Origin: Taudactylus pleione
Taxonomy: Eukaryota; Chordata; Amphibia; Anura; Myobatrachidae
Direction of reading: 5' to 3'
Assembly: GCA_031769625.1 (NCBI GenBank)
Contig: JAUIMM010000188.1
Span: 13,833,501-13,897,500 of the forward strand
Length of the DNA: 64,000 nt
Shown: positions 24,312 to 36,114 of the stretch, one piece after another
How the letters are laid out: every line of letters starts with the position of its first letter
How positions within the stretch are numbered: position 1 is the stretch's first letter
Program-made: the position numbers and the translations under genes
Notes under the pieces: model-generated
The model's database searches: none
What the model was told of the DNA's origin: nothing
What the model saw: the letters and a program-made list of their open reading frames with translations, nothing else

Positions 24312-25230
24312 AATTGTCCAATGATATGGGTCAAACATGTTTAATTACTCCAAAAGAAAAAAAATCATGAATACTGGTTTGCAGAAATAAATCCAATAAA
24401 TTGATGACTGGCTGGTGGCTGCCAACTACTTTTACAGGAAGTTTGATGTGTGGAAGAATATCACTCAGGAAAGTTTCTCTCATGTGTTCAACTTCAATCA
24501 TATTTCCCATATGTAGATGCAGAAGGTTGTTGACATGTGCAAAGTAACAAAGCAACCAGGTTTTCTTAAAATAGACCTCATAATAAAGGTTATGGCCTAA
24601 GTTGTATATTTAATAAGTGGTGGCAGATTAAAGCACCAAATCACTGAATTTAGTATTCAGCGGTTTCGATTGGGTTTTGTAAACAATTGTCTATGTCCAG
24701 CTGTTTTACATGGTTTTGACCAAAACGACTACAAAACTGCAATAAAACTGCCGAATCTATCTGGCCAATTAGAAGGTGTACAAACCATTTTTAAACACCA
24801 ATTAACAAATAATTAAAGTTGCCCCTTGAATATACAGTAATTAATAACTAACAATGTCCTCTTCATAAATTGAAATAATAATTGTTACCCTTTATATAAA
24901 TAAAATAGCATTTCCCACATAATAGAGTCATTAATGTTGCAGTAGTTTCCTCCTTATTTAATACATAATGATTGCCCTCGTTATAAGGAGAACATTTTCT
25001 AAGGTGCAGGTTTTTAGAAGTGGAGTTTTTGCCCAAACCAACCAATCAGATCCTACTTATCATTTATCTAGCTGTACACAAGAATAGCTGTGTCCCCTGT
25101 GTATTCAGATAATGCTACTTTGGGAATAACAATCATACAGCCAGTTGTTTCATGCTGTCACCCTAGCCCTTGATTAATAGACAGCTGCCCCAGCACCTGT
25201 AGCATCTGCTCTGCCCAATCCATAGCCCTG
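24312..25230. other. unassigned DNA with part of a MITE
   Basis: Around 25005-25075 there is half of the MITE family typified at 50992-51189 (tttttagaagtggagttttt, then ccaatcagatcctactta). The remainder is AT-rich and unrecognised. Confidence 0.4.
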
Positions 25231-25237
25231 GTCCCCT

Positions 25238-26472
25238 AGTGCGGTGGGCAGAGCTGTAACTAGACTTTTAGATGCCCTGTGCCCGAAAGAGCACTTGGCA
25301 CCCCCCTCATATTTCAAAGGGACATAAAGCACCCAAAAAAAGGCCATGGCCTCATGGGGAAGGGCCAGGGAAGAGATAGGGGAGGCCAGGAGATGCTGGG
25401 GATAAATAGGGACATAATATAGTGCACCTGAGAGAGGGCCATGGCCTCATGGGGAAGGGCCAGGGAAGAGATAAGGGAGGCCAGGAGATGCTGGGGATAA
25501 ATAGGGACATAATATAGTGCACCTGAGAGAGGACCATGGCCTCATGGGGAAGGGCCAGGGAAGAGAAAGGAGAGGCCAGGAAATGCTGGGGATAAATAGG
25601 GACATAATATAGTGCACCTGAGAGAGGGCCATGGCCTCATGGGGAAGGGCCAAGGAAGAGATAGGGGAGGCCAGGAGATGCTGGAGATAAATAGGGACAT
25701 AATATAGTGCACCTGAGAGAGGGCCATGGCATCATGGGGAAGGGCCAGGGAAGAGATAGGGGAGGCCAGGAGATCCTGGGGATAAATAGGGACATAATAT
25801 AGTGCACCTGAGTTAGGGCCATGGCCTCATGGGGAAGGGCCAGGGAAGAGATAGGAGAGGCCAGGAGATGCTGGGGATGAATAGGACATAATATAGTGCA
25901 CCTGAGAGAGGGCCATGGCCTCATGGGAAGGGCCAGGGAAGAGATAGGAGAGGCCAGGAGATGCTGGGGATAAATAGGGACATAATATAGTGCACCTGAG
26001 AGAGGGCCATGGCCTCATGGGGAAGGGCCAGGGAAGAGATAGGACAGGCCAGGAGATGCTGGGGATAAATAGGGACATAATATAGTGCACCTGAGAGAGG
26101 GCCATGGCCTCATGGGGAAGGGCCAGGGAAGAGATAGGGGAGGCCAGGAGATCCTGGGGATAAATAGGGACATAATATAGTGCACCTGAGAGAGGGCCAT
26201 GGCCTCATGGGAAAGGGCAAGGGAAGAGATAGGAGAGGCCAGGAGATGCTGGGGATGAATAGGACATAATATATAATGCACCTGAGAGAGGGCCATGGCC
26301 TCATGGGGAAGGGCCAGGGAAGAGATAGGAGAGGCCAGGAGATGCTGGGGATGAAATAAGAGGAAGCTACAAGCAAGAATGATAATAAACAGAAATTTGA
26401 CAGTCCCAAACAGCGCCCCCTGACCTGTGGTGCCCTGTGCAATGGCACCGGCCGCACTACCCTAGCTACGGC
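25238..26472. mobile_element. dispersed repeat enlarged by an internal array
   Basis: The left edge 'agctgtaactagact' and right edge 'ccctagctacggccctgg' are roughly inverted relatives, flanking 'gccctgtgc' phrases on both sides. The middle is a 95-bp tandem array. This suggests an ordinary interspersed element in which an inner segment expanded. Class not determined. Confidence 0.45.
25330..26355. repeat. 95-bp minisatellite, about 11 units
   Basis: Unit of about 95 bp containing 'gggacataatatagtgcacc', 'ggccatggcctcatgggg' and 'ggccaggagatgctgggg'. One- to few-base length variants occur (for example near 25880 and 26270). Confidence 0.9.
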
Positions 26473-26940
26473 CCTGGTGGTGGGTGTAGGCTAATAAACA
26501 TAATAAAAGTGATAGCGGCCCTTTTCCGTGTTGCATTTCAGATCCCAGTATGCCTTGGCCGCCTTAAGGTGTTCGGTTATACGGGTTGTCAGGGCATTCT
26601 GGTAGAATTCAAAGGGCAAGTATGCCCTGGCAACCAGGTGCACCACGGAAAAATTATGTACAACACACGCATTGAATTTAAAACATTTTATTTGAAATAA
26701 AAAAGCCTGATGCATAACTCTTCTCCATTTCATAGATCACCTCCTTCCTGATGAGCCTAGTCGGTGTGTCTTCTTCGGAAGGATGTAGACATTAAAAATG
26801 TAAATATCCTGAGGACTTGCTCCTTAACGATAAAAATGTGGAATAGGGAATCTTATCTGGTGCTGTGATACGGGGCGCTCTAGTTAAATACCTGCATATA
26901 CTCTAACCAATCAAATGTACACATAAAGGAAATGTATACA
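26473..26940. other. unassigned DNA
   Basis: A minus-strand open frame of 80 codons (26491-26733) contains EFYQNALTTRITEHLKAAK, which I do not recognise. It could be a fragment of a gene or transposon. There is no supporting signal beyond its length. Confidence 0.25.
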
Positions 26941-28370
26941 CTGGTGGCTACTCACCATACACATAGAATGAAAGAACTTGGTGAATAAAGGATATCATTA
27001 TTTTTCCTTCTCTACCACACCACATATAGGTAAAAAAGTAAATTGGGGAGTATACACCTTGTGTTTCAATCTTCACTCTGAAATGTGGACAGAATAGACT
27101 TGTACACCTTAAAGTAAAGTAGATAGCCCTCACCATACACATATACAGTCAGGTCCATAAATATTGGGACATTGACAGAATTTTCATATTTTGTCCTCTA
27201 TTCACCACCACAATAGCTTTGAAATGAAACAAACAAGATGTGCTTTAACTGCAGACTTTCAGATTTAATTTGAGGGTAATTACATCCAAATCAGGTGAAC
27301 GGTGTAGGAATAACAACAGTTTCTATATGTGCCCACACTTTTTAAGGGGCCAAAAGTAATGGGACTACCAACTCAAAAGCTATTTCTTGGACAGGTGTGG
27401 GCTATTCCCTCGTTATTTCATTATCAATTAAGCAAGTAAAAGGTCTGGAGTTGATTCTAGGTGTGACATTTGCATTTGGAATCAGTTGCTGTCAACTCTC
27501 AATATGAGATCCAAAGAGCTGTCCCTATCAGTGAAGCAAGCCATCATTAGGCTGAAAAATCAAAACAAACCCATCAGAGAGATAGCAAAAACATTAGGTG
27601 TGGCCAAATCAACTGTTTGGAACATTCTTAAAAAGAAAGAACGCACCGGAGAGCTCAGCAACACCAAAAGAACCGGAAGACCACGGAAAACAACTGTGGT
27701 GGATGACAAAAGAATTATTTCCCTGGTGAAGAAAAACCCCTTCACAACATTTTTTCAGCCTAATGATGGCTTGCTTCACTGATAGTGACAGCTCTTTGGA
27801 TCTCATATTGAGAGTTGACAGCAACTGATTCCAAATGCAAATGTCACACCTAGAATCAACTCCAGACCTTTTACTTGCTTAATTGATAATGAAATAACGA
27901 GGGAATAGCTCACACCTGTCCAAGAAATAGCTTTTGAGTTGGTATTCCCATTTCTTTTGGCCCCTTAAAAAGTGGGAGGCACATATTGAAACTGTTCTAA
28001 TTCCTACACCATTCACCTGATTTGGATGTAATTACCCTCAAATTAAATCTGAAAGTCTGCAGTTAAAGCACATCTTGTTTGTTTCATTTCAAAGCTATTG
28101 TGGTGGTGAATAGAGGACAAAATCTGAAAATTCTGTCAATGTCCCAATATTTATGGACCTGACTGTATATGTGTATGGTGAGGGCTATCTACTTTACTTT
28201 AAGGTGTACAAGTCTATTCTGTCCACATTTCAGAGTGAAGATTGAAACACAAGGTGTATACTCCCCAATTTACTTTTTTACCTATATGTGGTGTGGTAGA
28301 GAAGGAAAAATAATGATATCCTTTATTCACCAAGTTCTTTCATTCTATGTGTATGGTGAGTAGCCACCAG
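26941..28370. mobile_element. fold-back Tc1/mariner structure
   Basis: A near-symmetrical palindrome: arms 26941-27560 and 27751-28370 (about 620 bp each) around a 190-bp loop. Within it, Tc1-type termini CAGTCAGGTCCATAAATATT lie at 27146 and, inverted, ending at 28165, each bordered by TA. The remaining 203 bp on each side are also inverted copies of each other. The loop holds the only non-duplicated part, the transposase DNA-binding domain. Confidence 0.85.
27504..27750 (+). pseudogene. Tc1 transposase N-terminal fragment (paired-like HTH)
   Basis: About 80 codons starting MRSKELSLSVKQAIIRLKNQ. This is followed by a helix-turn-helix (IREIAKTLGVAKSTVWNI) and an AT-hook-like GRPRKT linker, the usual order in Tc1 transposases. 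The reading then runs into the inverted arm, so the second HTH part and the entire DDE catalytic domain are missing. In intact elements this domain binds the terminal repeats. Confidence 0.85.
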
Positions 28371-28473
28371 TTAAAGCTCATCTTGTTTGTTTCATTTCAA
28401 AGCCATTGTGGTGGTGAATAGAGGACAAAATCTGAAAATTCTGTCAATGTCCCAATATTTATGGACCTGACTG
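28371..28473 (-). mobile_element. extra Tc1 terminus
   Basis: A further copy of the terminal ~100 bp of the same Tc1 family, in the same orientation as the right arm, ending at a TA-flanked ...GACCTGACTG. It abuts the fold-back without spacer. Confidence 0.75.
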
Positions 28474-28493
28474 TACATACACGGACACACTGT

Positions 28494-29082
28494 GGGCCGG
28501 ATTCAGAGGAGGACGCTGCTGCCTCCGCACTTGCCTATGTTTTCGGAGTCGCGGCTGCGATCATATGCAGATGCCAGTATCAGCCTTCCCCTGGTGTAGT
28601 AGCCTGTGGTGTGTGACTGTGCAAACACTGAGACGCCCATTGTCACCGTCTCTGCACGTTGTAACACCGCCGGTGATCCGGTGATCCTAGTCCCCATCTT
28701 GTGCACCATCACCACGTGTACCAGCTCTATGTCACGTGCAGTTTCTATGTCTGAACATGGTGTCTGTAGTTGTGGCTGTGCGGCTGAGAATGCAGGCGCT
28801 TTCACTGACAGGCCCGCGACACTCCCATAACACGCCGCAGAGATGGACTTTTTTTGCATTCACCTCAGACTAGCTCCCAGTCACCGCCCAGGAAAGCCCG
28901 TCACTTTGCCGCCACATATCTGATAACGTCTGTACCAAGCAAAATAGCATCTTTGTACGCACGCTCTGTGTATCGCATTTGTCGTTGCAGGACTTTTCAT
29001 GCATGCGCAACGGAAAATAATTTCTCAACTGCCTGAACATCGCCATTGCCTTCCAACTATGTGTAACCTCTGACTCAGGCCC
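28494..29082. mobile_element. Harbinger-type MITE, ends intact
   Basis: Termini GGGCCGGATTCAGAGG and CCTCTGACTCAGGCCC are inverted repeats, flanked by the 3-bp duplication TGT (28491-28493 and 29083-29085). About 589 bp, close to the 599-bp relatives at 30540 and 48169. No coding capacity. Its right terminus is the seed of the next feature. Confidence 0.75.
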
Positions 29083-30160
29083 TGTGTGTACCTATGTGTG
29101 CACCTCTAACTTAGGCCCTCAGTGCGCCTCTGACTAAGGCCCTGTGTGTACCTCTGACTAAGGCTCTGTGTGTACCTCTGACTCAGGCCTCTTGTGCACC
29201 TCTGACTCAGGCCTCGTGTGTACCTCTGTCTCAGGCCATGTGTGTACCTCTGACTCAGGCCATGTGTGTACCTCTGACTCAGGCCCCGTGTGCACCTCTG
29301 ACTCAGGCCCTGTGTGTGCCTCTCACTCAGGCCATGTGTGTACCTCTGTCTCAGGCCATGTGTGTACCTCTGACTCAGGCCCCGTGTGCACCTCTGACTC
29401 AGGCCCTGTGTGTGCCTCTCACTCAGGCCTCGTGTGTACCTCTGACTCAGGCTCCGTGTGCACCTCTGACAGGCCCCGTGTGCACCTCTGATTCAGGCCC
29501 TGTGTGTGCCTCTCACTCAGGCCATGTGTGTACCTCTGTCTCAGGCCATGTGTGTACCTCTGACTCAGGCCCCGTGTGCACCTCTGACTCAGGCCCTGTG
29601 TGTGCCTCTCACTCAGGCCTCGTGTGTACCTCCGACTCAGGCCCTGTGTGTACCTCTGACTCAGGCCCTGTGTGTACCTATGTGTGCACCTCTAACTTAG
29701 GCCCTCAGTGCGCCTCTGACTAAGGCCCTGTGTGTACCTCTGACTAAGGCTCTGTGTGTACCTCTGACTCAGGCCTCGTGTGTACCTCTGACTCAGGCCT
29801 CGTGTGTACCTCTGTCTCAGGCCATGTGTGTACCTCTGACTCAGGCCCCGTGTGCACTTCTGACTCAGGCCCTGTGTGTGCCTCTCACTCAGGCCTCGTG
29901 TGTACCTCTGACTCAGGCTCCGTGTGCACCTCTGACTCAGGCCCTGTGTGTGCCTCTCACTCAGGCCCTGTGTGTGCCTCTGAATCAGGCCCTGTGTGTA
30001 CCTCTGACTCAGGCCTCATGTGTACCTCTGACTCAGGCCTCGTGTGTACCTCTGACTCAGGCCTCGTGTGTACCTCTGACTCAGGCCTCATGTGTACCTC
30101 TGACTCAGGCCCTGTGCGCACCTCTGACTCAGCCTTGAGTGTACCTCTGACTTTGCGGAC
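29067..30160. repeat. 24-bp minisatellite, about 45 units
   Basis: Unit of 24 bp: 'cctctgactcaggccc' followed by 'tgtgtgta', with many 'cgtgtgtacc' variants. The first 16 bases equal the MITE right terminus and the next 8 equal its flank including TGT. Eight-codon units give long open frames (CTSDSGPV and similar), which I treat as artefacts. Confidence 0.9.
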
Positions 30161-30536
30161 ACATAGCACTTAGCTCCTCCAGGTGAGACCGTGTACTACT
30201 GTGAAAGCTACCGTAGTGACCGCCAATATTTATCCCTTCATTACTGTTACTGCTGTTACCAATAAACCTGCAAGCCTGGTTAGTGACATTCTGTGTGGGC
30301 TTACGTCCACCTATGCATTCCGCTGACACCTACAGTATGGTGATCACCCAGGTTCCACCAATAGGTCATAGCAATACATTTACAGGATGTTATCATATGA
30401 CCTCTAATGATTGGGAGATCAGTGATTTTCTGTTAGTGCTTATTATGCATAAAACTTATCTTTAGCTTTTAGTGTAACTTACAGTATGACATATATGCAT
30501 TTTGTGTAATATGCACAGTCACCTGCAGCTCTGCAT
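30161..30536. other. unassigned DNA
   Basis: No gene or recognised repeat between the 24-bp array and the next MITE. Confidence 0.4.
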
Positions 30537-30539
30537 ATT

Positions 30540-31138
30540 GGGCCTGATTCAGAGCCACTCGTAAGCGGCAGCTCGTTCGCTCCGAGCGATGTTTGCCCAA
30601 CTGCGCATGCGTACGGATCGTTATACGCATGCGCGAACCAGTCAGTATGGCCAAAATTCATGTGCTCGCAAAATAGCGAATGCCTGATAATTTGAGTGAC
30701 AGAATGAGGCGTATGTGGGTGGTAACAGGGGAAGGTGCTTGAAAACGAGGAGTGGAGATCCGATCGCAGGCGTGCTTAAAGGTCAAAACGGGCGTTTTAT
30801 GGGTGTGCATAATTAAAACAGCAGCGTCATTGACCACGTCACTGGGTTATTTTATAGACAGAACTGCTCGCAAAATTGTGGTAGCAAAAACCAACCACAA
30901 GAATAGCGAGCGGCTCATACCCTAGTCGATGTACTCGATTAATCTAATAAATAGCGGACATGACGTAGGATGCGTGCGGCCAGGGGGCGTAGTTTCCCAA
31001 AAAACGACCGCAAGTTTTGTTCGCTTGTTCAGACCTAGAGGCGTGAACAGACCGCAAACAGCGAACGGTTCATTTGAATAGCCACCCCTATTTTCTGGAC
31101 GAGCCAGCGCAAATAGCGACCGGCTCTGAATCAGGCCC
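30540..31138. mobile_element. Harbinger-type MITE, 599 bp
   Basis: Termini GGGCCTGATTCAGAGCC and GGCTCTGAATCAGGCCC, with target duplication ATT (30537-30539 and 31139-31141). The interior contains 'actgcgcatgcgtacgg' and 'gatgtactcgattaatct'. Reverse-complement relative of 48169-48767. Confidence 0.85.
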
Positions 31139-31540
31139 ATTGTACTAATTGTGTTACTTCTTACTCTATGTATTTGTGTCCAACTGTGTATGAGCCTCAT
31201 AAGAGGAAAAATGTTAAAAATGGGTCTCTGCGGTGTCAGATACTTAATAAGATTAAATGCAATAGGAACGAATGAAGGATGTCTTGTTACAATGTATCCA
31301 AAGAGAGCAGCAATCTAGTGTTTAAGCTGTTTTGTCAAAGAAGACTGACAGATATCTGCATTTGTGATCCTCACCCACAGACATCGGGCTTCTTAAAAGT
31401 ATTTAAAGTGCAATCACAAGTGGCCACTCATTGGAATAGAGTGCTTTCTGCTATTCTCTCCACAGGACAGTTTGTTAGAAGTTAGCCCTGCAGCATTGAT
31501 TAGCAGTGCTACCGGCTTTTATTTCAGCAGAACTCTGAAA

Positions 31541-31713
31541 GGGGGGTATTTATCAAAGCTGGGAGAGAGAGAAAATTGTGAGAGATAAAATACTAACCAA
31601 TCAGCTTCCAATTTACATTTTGCAGGCTGTGTTTATAAAATGATAGGAGCTGATTGGTTGGTAATTTTTATTTAACAATTTTATCTCTCTCTCAGTTTTG
31701 ATAAATATCCCCC
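31541..31713. mobile_element. palindromic MITE
   Basis: It starts GGGGGGTATTTATCAAAGCT and ends with the inverse (ttgataaatatcccccc-like). Complementary inner arms carry 'agctgattggttgg' and 'ccaatcagct'. Non-coding. Confidence 0.7.
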
Positions 31714-32660
31714 AAAATCTTTATACAGTTTATCACACCGAAGTTAAGTAGTCAACTGTAGCTGTAGAAAGGACATTCATATAGGCAAAACAGCAGCTTG
31801 TAAGTAATGTAGTCACTCATGTCTTTGTAAGACTGTTCCGATACAGCAATATCCATAATTGTGATTTTTTTTCATGCAACTGCAATGTTTAACCACTTCA
31901 GTGCTAAGGAGGAGTGGGACTTACCCTCAGCATATGCTTCAAATGTGCAAACTCACTCTGTTCCTCAGCACATTAGATCTTCTATGTGATAAATATCTCT
32001 CTTGTATATTCTTGCAGTGGGGACTGGAACGAGGTGGCCGCAGAACCATGATGTCACTGTAATTGTTTGCAATGTTGTAACGGGGGGGGGTTATCATACT
32101 TCATTACAGATAATAGTGGGAAACTAGGAGATGAAGGAAGACACAGAAAGCGTCCTGACTCTCCCATTCTATCAGCTACAAATTGAGGGAAACCTTTGTT
32201 TCAAAGAGGAGAGTCTCCTCTAAAAAAATGTTCTGCCCATACTGTATACAGTATTACTTCGTGTCAGGGAATCAGTGCAGCCAGTAGATAATAATATCCT
32301 ATATGACAGAAGACATTATGAATTCCATAGATGGAGGAGATCTCTCTCATCACCCACTTTTTTTTGGCCATAGACAGTTTCTTATTCAATGTATTTTTAT
32401 TTTAAAGCCATTGTAGTTATTCACCTACTGAAACAATAGGGCGCCCCCAAAAAGTTGCAGTGTCACGTCTATTACATCAAACATGGAAGGGAACAATCAT
32501 ACAAATTAACTTGAACTAAAAATGTTAAAATCATGAAGCTATTAATTCCACCTATGATAAATTAAATTGACACTATACATATGTGTTTAAATAATACTGG
32601 TCTCTTTTCAGTTTCATGGTAAAAAAAACCATAGAGCAATATTCACTGCTTTAGTAGTAT
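31714..32660. other. unassigned DNA
   Basis: No gene or repeat recognised. A G-run lies near 32083-32090. Confidence 0.35.
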
Positions 32661-32663
32661 ATG

Positions 32664-32845
32664 GACCATATTTATCAATGAGTTTTATCACTGAAAACGA
32701 GAAACTCGCTGTGTATGATAATGTTGCTCCAGACAATCAGCTCCAACTGTCATCTGTTTGAAAAAGTGCCAGTTGGGAGCTGATTGGCTGGAGCACCATT
32801 TATCATATGCAACAAGTTTTATCACAATGGTGATGAGTGCATGGT
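32664..32845. mobile_element. MITE, 'atttatcaatgagttttatc' family
   Basis: It begins 'atatttatcaatgagtttta', with internal inverted segments 'ccaactgtcatctgttt' and 'cagttgggagctgattgg'. A second copy is at 40588-40772. The right end here is degraded. Confidence 0.6.
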
Positions 32846-33002
32846 AATTGTGCACAAAATACTTAAGCTGGGTCTCTGCTGCTGCCAAGCTTCTGGTCTG
32901 CAGAGGTCCTGTATATAGAGAACAGTCTCATCAGGTCCTGGAGTGCAGAGACGTTTCCTCATGTCTGTATATGACTGAAGCTGTAAACACCAGGGTCAGA
33001 TG

Positions 33003-33482
33003 AGCATGTGTTGAACGGGATACTGACAATATCGGGATTCTGACAGCTGGGATACTGAATGCCGGCATCCCATACCCAACACAGTCAATATCCCGGTTGA
33101 CTGCGATGCTGGCGCTGATATTACCGTCACCGGAATCCCGACACCTCTCACAATACCGGCACCGGCATCCCAACCGCCGGGATACTGAAGGAAAGTAGCG
33201 AGGTGGGGGAGGAAGGTAAGGTTTAAGGGTTAGGCATTTGGGGGAGGGTATGGGTTAGGCTCTAAGGGGGAAGGTTAGGTTTAGGGTGTGGGGAGGGGGA
33301 AGTTAGGTTCAGGAACTAGGGGTGGAGGTTAGGGTTAAGCACCAAAGAAGGAGGGTTAGGGTAGGGAGAGGGGGAGGGTTAGCATACCAAACAACAAGTG
33401 TCGGTATGCTAGCCCAGTCGGGATGGCGTTGTCGGAATTCTGACAGTCGGGATCCCATTTACCAGCATCCCATACCCAACCC
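33003..33482. mobile_element. MITE with G-rich telomere-like interior
   Basis: Ends with related phrases ('tgaacgggatactgacaata' left; 'cagtcgggatcccatttacc' right) surround a block at about 33190-33375 of imperfect gttagg/ggttaggg motifs. The block is too irregular for a telomere repeat. Class unknown. Confidence 0.45.
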
Positions 33483-33942
33483 ATGTTAAACACCTCCAAT
33501 AAGGACTCGCAGCTCAGACCCTGGAGCTTTGCCTCATGGGATTCACAAAACAGCTGGAAGAATTGCAAGCACTGCATCCTTCCATTAACCATTTAGCAGG
33601 GAGATCCTCATTTTCAAGTTACATAAAGCAAAACAAAAACTGGTGCAGGTAACCATCATTATAGTAAATCTCCATTCATGATCTGCCATCATGCATGCAA
33701 TAGACTATAGAATTTAAAATGTTTCCACAGCCTCATTGACGCTCCCAATAATGATGAAAAAAATTAAATCACCCAACCAGCAGGTGACCCACCGGTAAAA
33801 CTCCTGGTGAGCCCAATGGCTACCGCATCCATGTGCACAGCTGCAGAATTTTAGAGCGATCACCTAGCACTGACTGCTAGGTGAGATGCCATTCTGAAAT
33901 CACTAGCCGGACATAAATCTGACCGGAAAAAGATGATTGACT

Positions 33943-34070
33943 GGGCGGAATTCAATTGTATTCGCGGCCCGCATGGAATGCAGCGCTGGCAGCTCATCGT
34001 GCCCGACAGGAGCAAGAATTGATTAGCTCCGTCGGGCACGATAGCGGCTATAAAGAATTGAATTCCGCCC
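33943..34070. mobile_element. 128-bp MITE
   Basis: Inverted ends GGGCGGAATTCAATT / AATTGAATTCCGCCC and a 3-bp duplication ACT (33940-33942 and 34071-34073). Inner arms carry 'gtgcccgac' and 'gtcgggcac'. Possibly Harbinger-related by duplication length. Confidence 0.75.
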
Positions 34071-34073
34071 ACT

Positions 34074-35850
34074 GACTGCCAATGTGGAGTTGAATTATTG
34101 TGAATCTGGGCCATAGGTGATTCTCCCGGCCTGCAGAAGCCGTCACTGTACCCCTGGGAGCCATGTTGCCCGGAAAACTTACCGAAGTGAGTGGCACAGT
34201 CTTAAAACTGTGGTAGGACATCTATAGTATCAGTGTGAAGAAACACAAGTAAGTATAAGGTAAATAAGTTTCAATGTCCTACAGCCCTTTAGAGCCTCTT
34301 TAATACAATTATATAGACAACAGTTTTCATGCTGGAGCCCGAAAAATAGCAAGGTTTAGGCTTAGGCACTTTTAATTTGGAAATAAATTGTTAATGTTAC
34401 TGTTACTGTTATCCTTAAATGAAGGCACTTGGATTACTTCTAACCACATAAAGATGTCACGGTAACTTTAACAGAAAAATGACTTGATGAAATGTACACA
34501 AATATTTGCTAGTCTTGAGGAGTTCAAGTTATTCAACTGTAATGAATACAAACACTTGTTTGATCAACAGCAGCTTCCAAGGCAGTGCCAAGGAAACCAC
34601 TCTTACTGTTGTCTGAACACAAAGTGGTGTCCATTAAACCTTAGAACCCCATTGTCATATCACCTAAAGAATGTATTTGTCAGTGATGTGGCCTTTTGTA
34701 CAGGAAGATTATTCTGTTTGCTTTCCTGCAGGATTAATGCTCGGAGAGCCGTTATATTTTTAACTGGCGTCTAAGTCTTTTGCATGATACACAATATTAC
34801 ACCCAAACAAAGGTACTGTGTGTTTATTTGCTGACAACATACAGTTAGAAGGTGTAGACTTCATTGAACCGACCTGACATCATTTTTTTTTCTGTTGTTT
34901 TGAAATCAATTTCAACGGCTTCTACCCACAACGCATCCGATCTTGTATTCTGAATAAATGCGACCAATGTTTATGTAACAAGGTGGTTAGCTGTTGGCAT
35001 TGTTGCCAAGCCCACGTAAGTAGAGACACCAATAGCTGAAAGTTATATTTGTTATTTAGTAAATGTGTCAAACAAAGGTGCAACTTTTTGGATTGCTTAT
35101 TAGAACCAAAAATGTTTAAGATTGAGCTGAAGAGATTATTTGAATTGGGAAAATCCCCTTCTTTTCCATATCAATCTAGTCTAGTGCATTGTTGTGTGTC
35201 ACTATGTACAGGTGGATGGGGAAGGGGGGGTCTATTCAGGTCTATTGGACTCTCCCGCGTTCTAAGCTATAAGTTTCTATAAGAAAAGGGATGTGACCTT
35301 ATGTGAATCGTCAACTTGGACACAGGGCCTAATTCATAGATGGAAGCACAAGCAATGTGACAATATGCTATTGTAGAAGGAGGCGTCTGAGAAGAAAAGA
35401 CGCCTCCTGACATAATCCCAGATCCGAGTGCTACGTTCGAAGACATAGCATCAGATCACCCTTGCGACCATCGGTCGTGATGGTTGCAGCATCAGCCACC
35501 AGAGAAAGCCAAAGGCTGCTCTGAATGTCCGTCTTAAATGCATAGCGAGGGCCAGGAATTCTGCAGCTTTCGACAAAGACCCTGGCCTTGGCACCCCCAG
35601 AAAACGAGGGCGACATGCCCCGTTTCCAGGAACGCAGGCTGACGCCACCCCCTCCCTGCCCCCAAACGGAAGCAACCTGTCAATCAAGCTGCGTCTTTGA
35701 GAACGCGTACGTTTTCATAGATAAAGGCCTGCACATGCCCCGTGCATGCACCGTACTCTTTCCATTGGAGATGTACGCAAACCATTGAGGCCCATCGCTC
35801 AATACATATGTATATTCTTGCTTTTTGCTGATAGAGTAGACTAGACTATA
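34074..35850. other. unassigned DNA
   Basis: No gene recognised. Around 35330-35420 a phrase 'gggcctaattcatagatgg' and a short hairpin (gaggcgtct / agacgcctc) hint at another decayed MITE without a clear right end. Confidence 0.35.
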
Positions 35851-35858
35851 GTTCAAAG

Positions 35859-36114
35859 TAGGGATGTGCAGGCTCGGATAGGTTCGAGTTTGCACGTGGA
35901 GTTCGGATTTTTCCCTCCAAAAAAACGGAACTCAGAACGAGGCAAAACGTCATCTTACATGGACGAACATCATCATTCCTGGACAAAAGACCAGGAATGA
36001 TGATGTTCGTCCATGTAAGATGACGTTTTGTCTCGTTCTGAGTTCCGTTTTTTTGGAGGGAAAAATCCGAACTCCACGTGCAAACTCGAACCTATCCGAG
36101 CCTGCACATCCCTA
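35859..36114. mobile_element. hAT-type MITE, near-perfect palindrome
   Basis: 256 bp. Termini TAGGGATGTGCAGG / CCTGCACATCCCTA and an 8-bp target duplication GTTCAAAG (35851-35858 and 36115-36122), the length expected of hAT elements. The two ~124-bp arms differ at about one position and are separated by only eight bases. Non-coding. Confidence 0.9.

Noticed and set aside
29168..30173. Open frames of Cys-Thr-Ser-Asp-Ser-Gly repeats
   Set aside because: They are translations of a 24-bp tandem repeat with alternative frames equally open.
33190..33380. Interstitial telomere repeat
   Set aside because: Motifs are irregular and interrupted, and they lie within a dispersed repeat.
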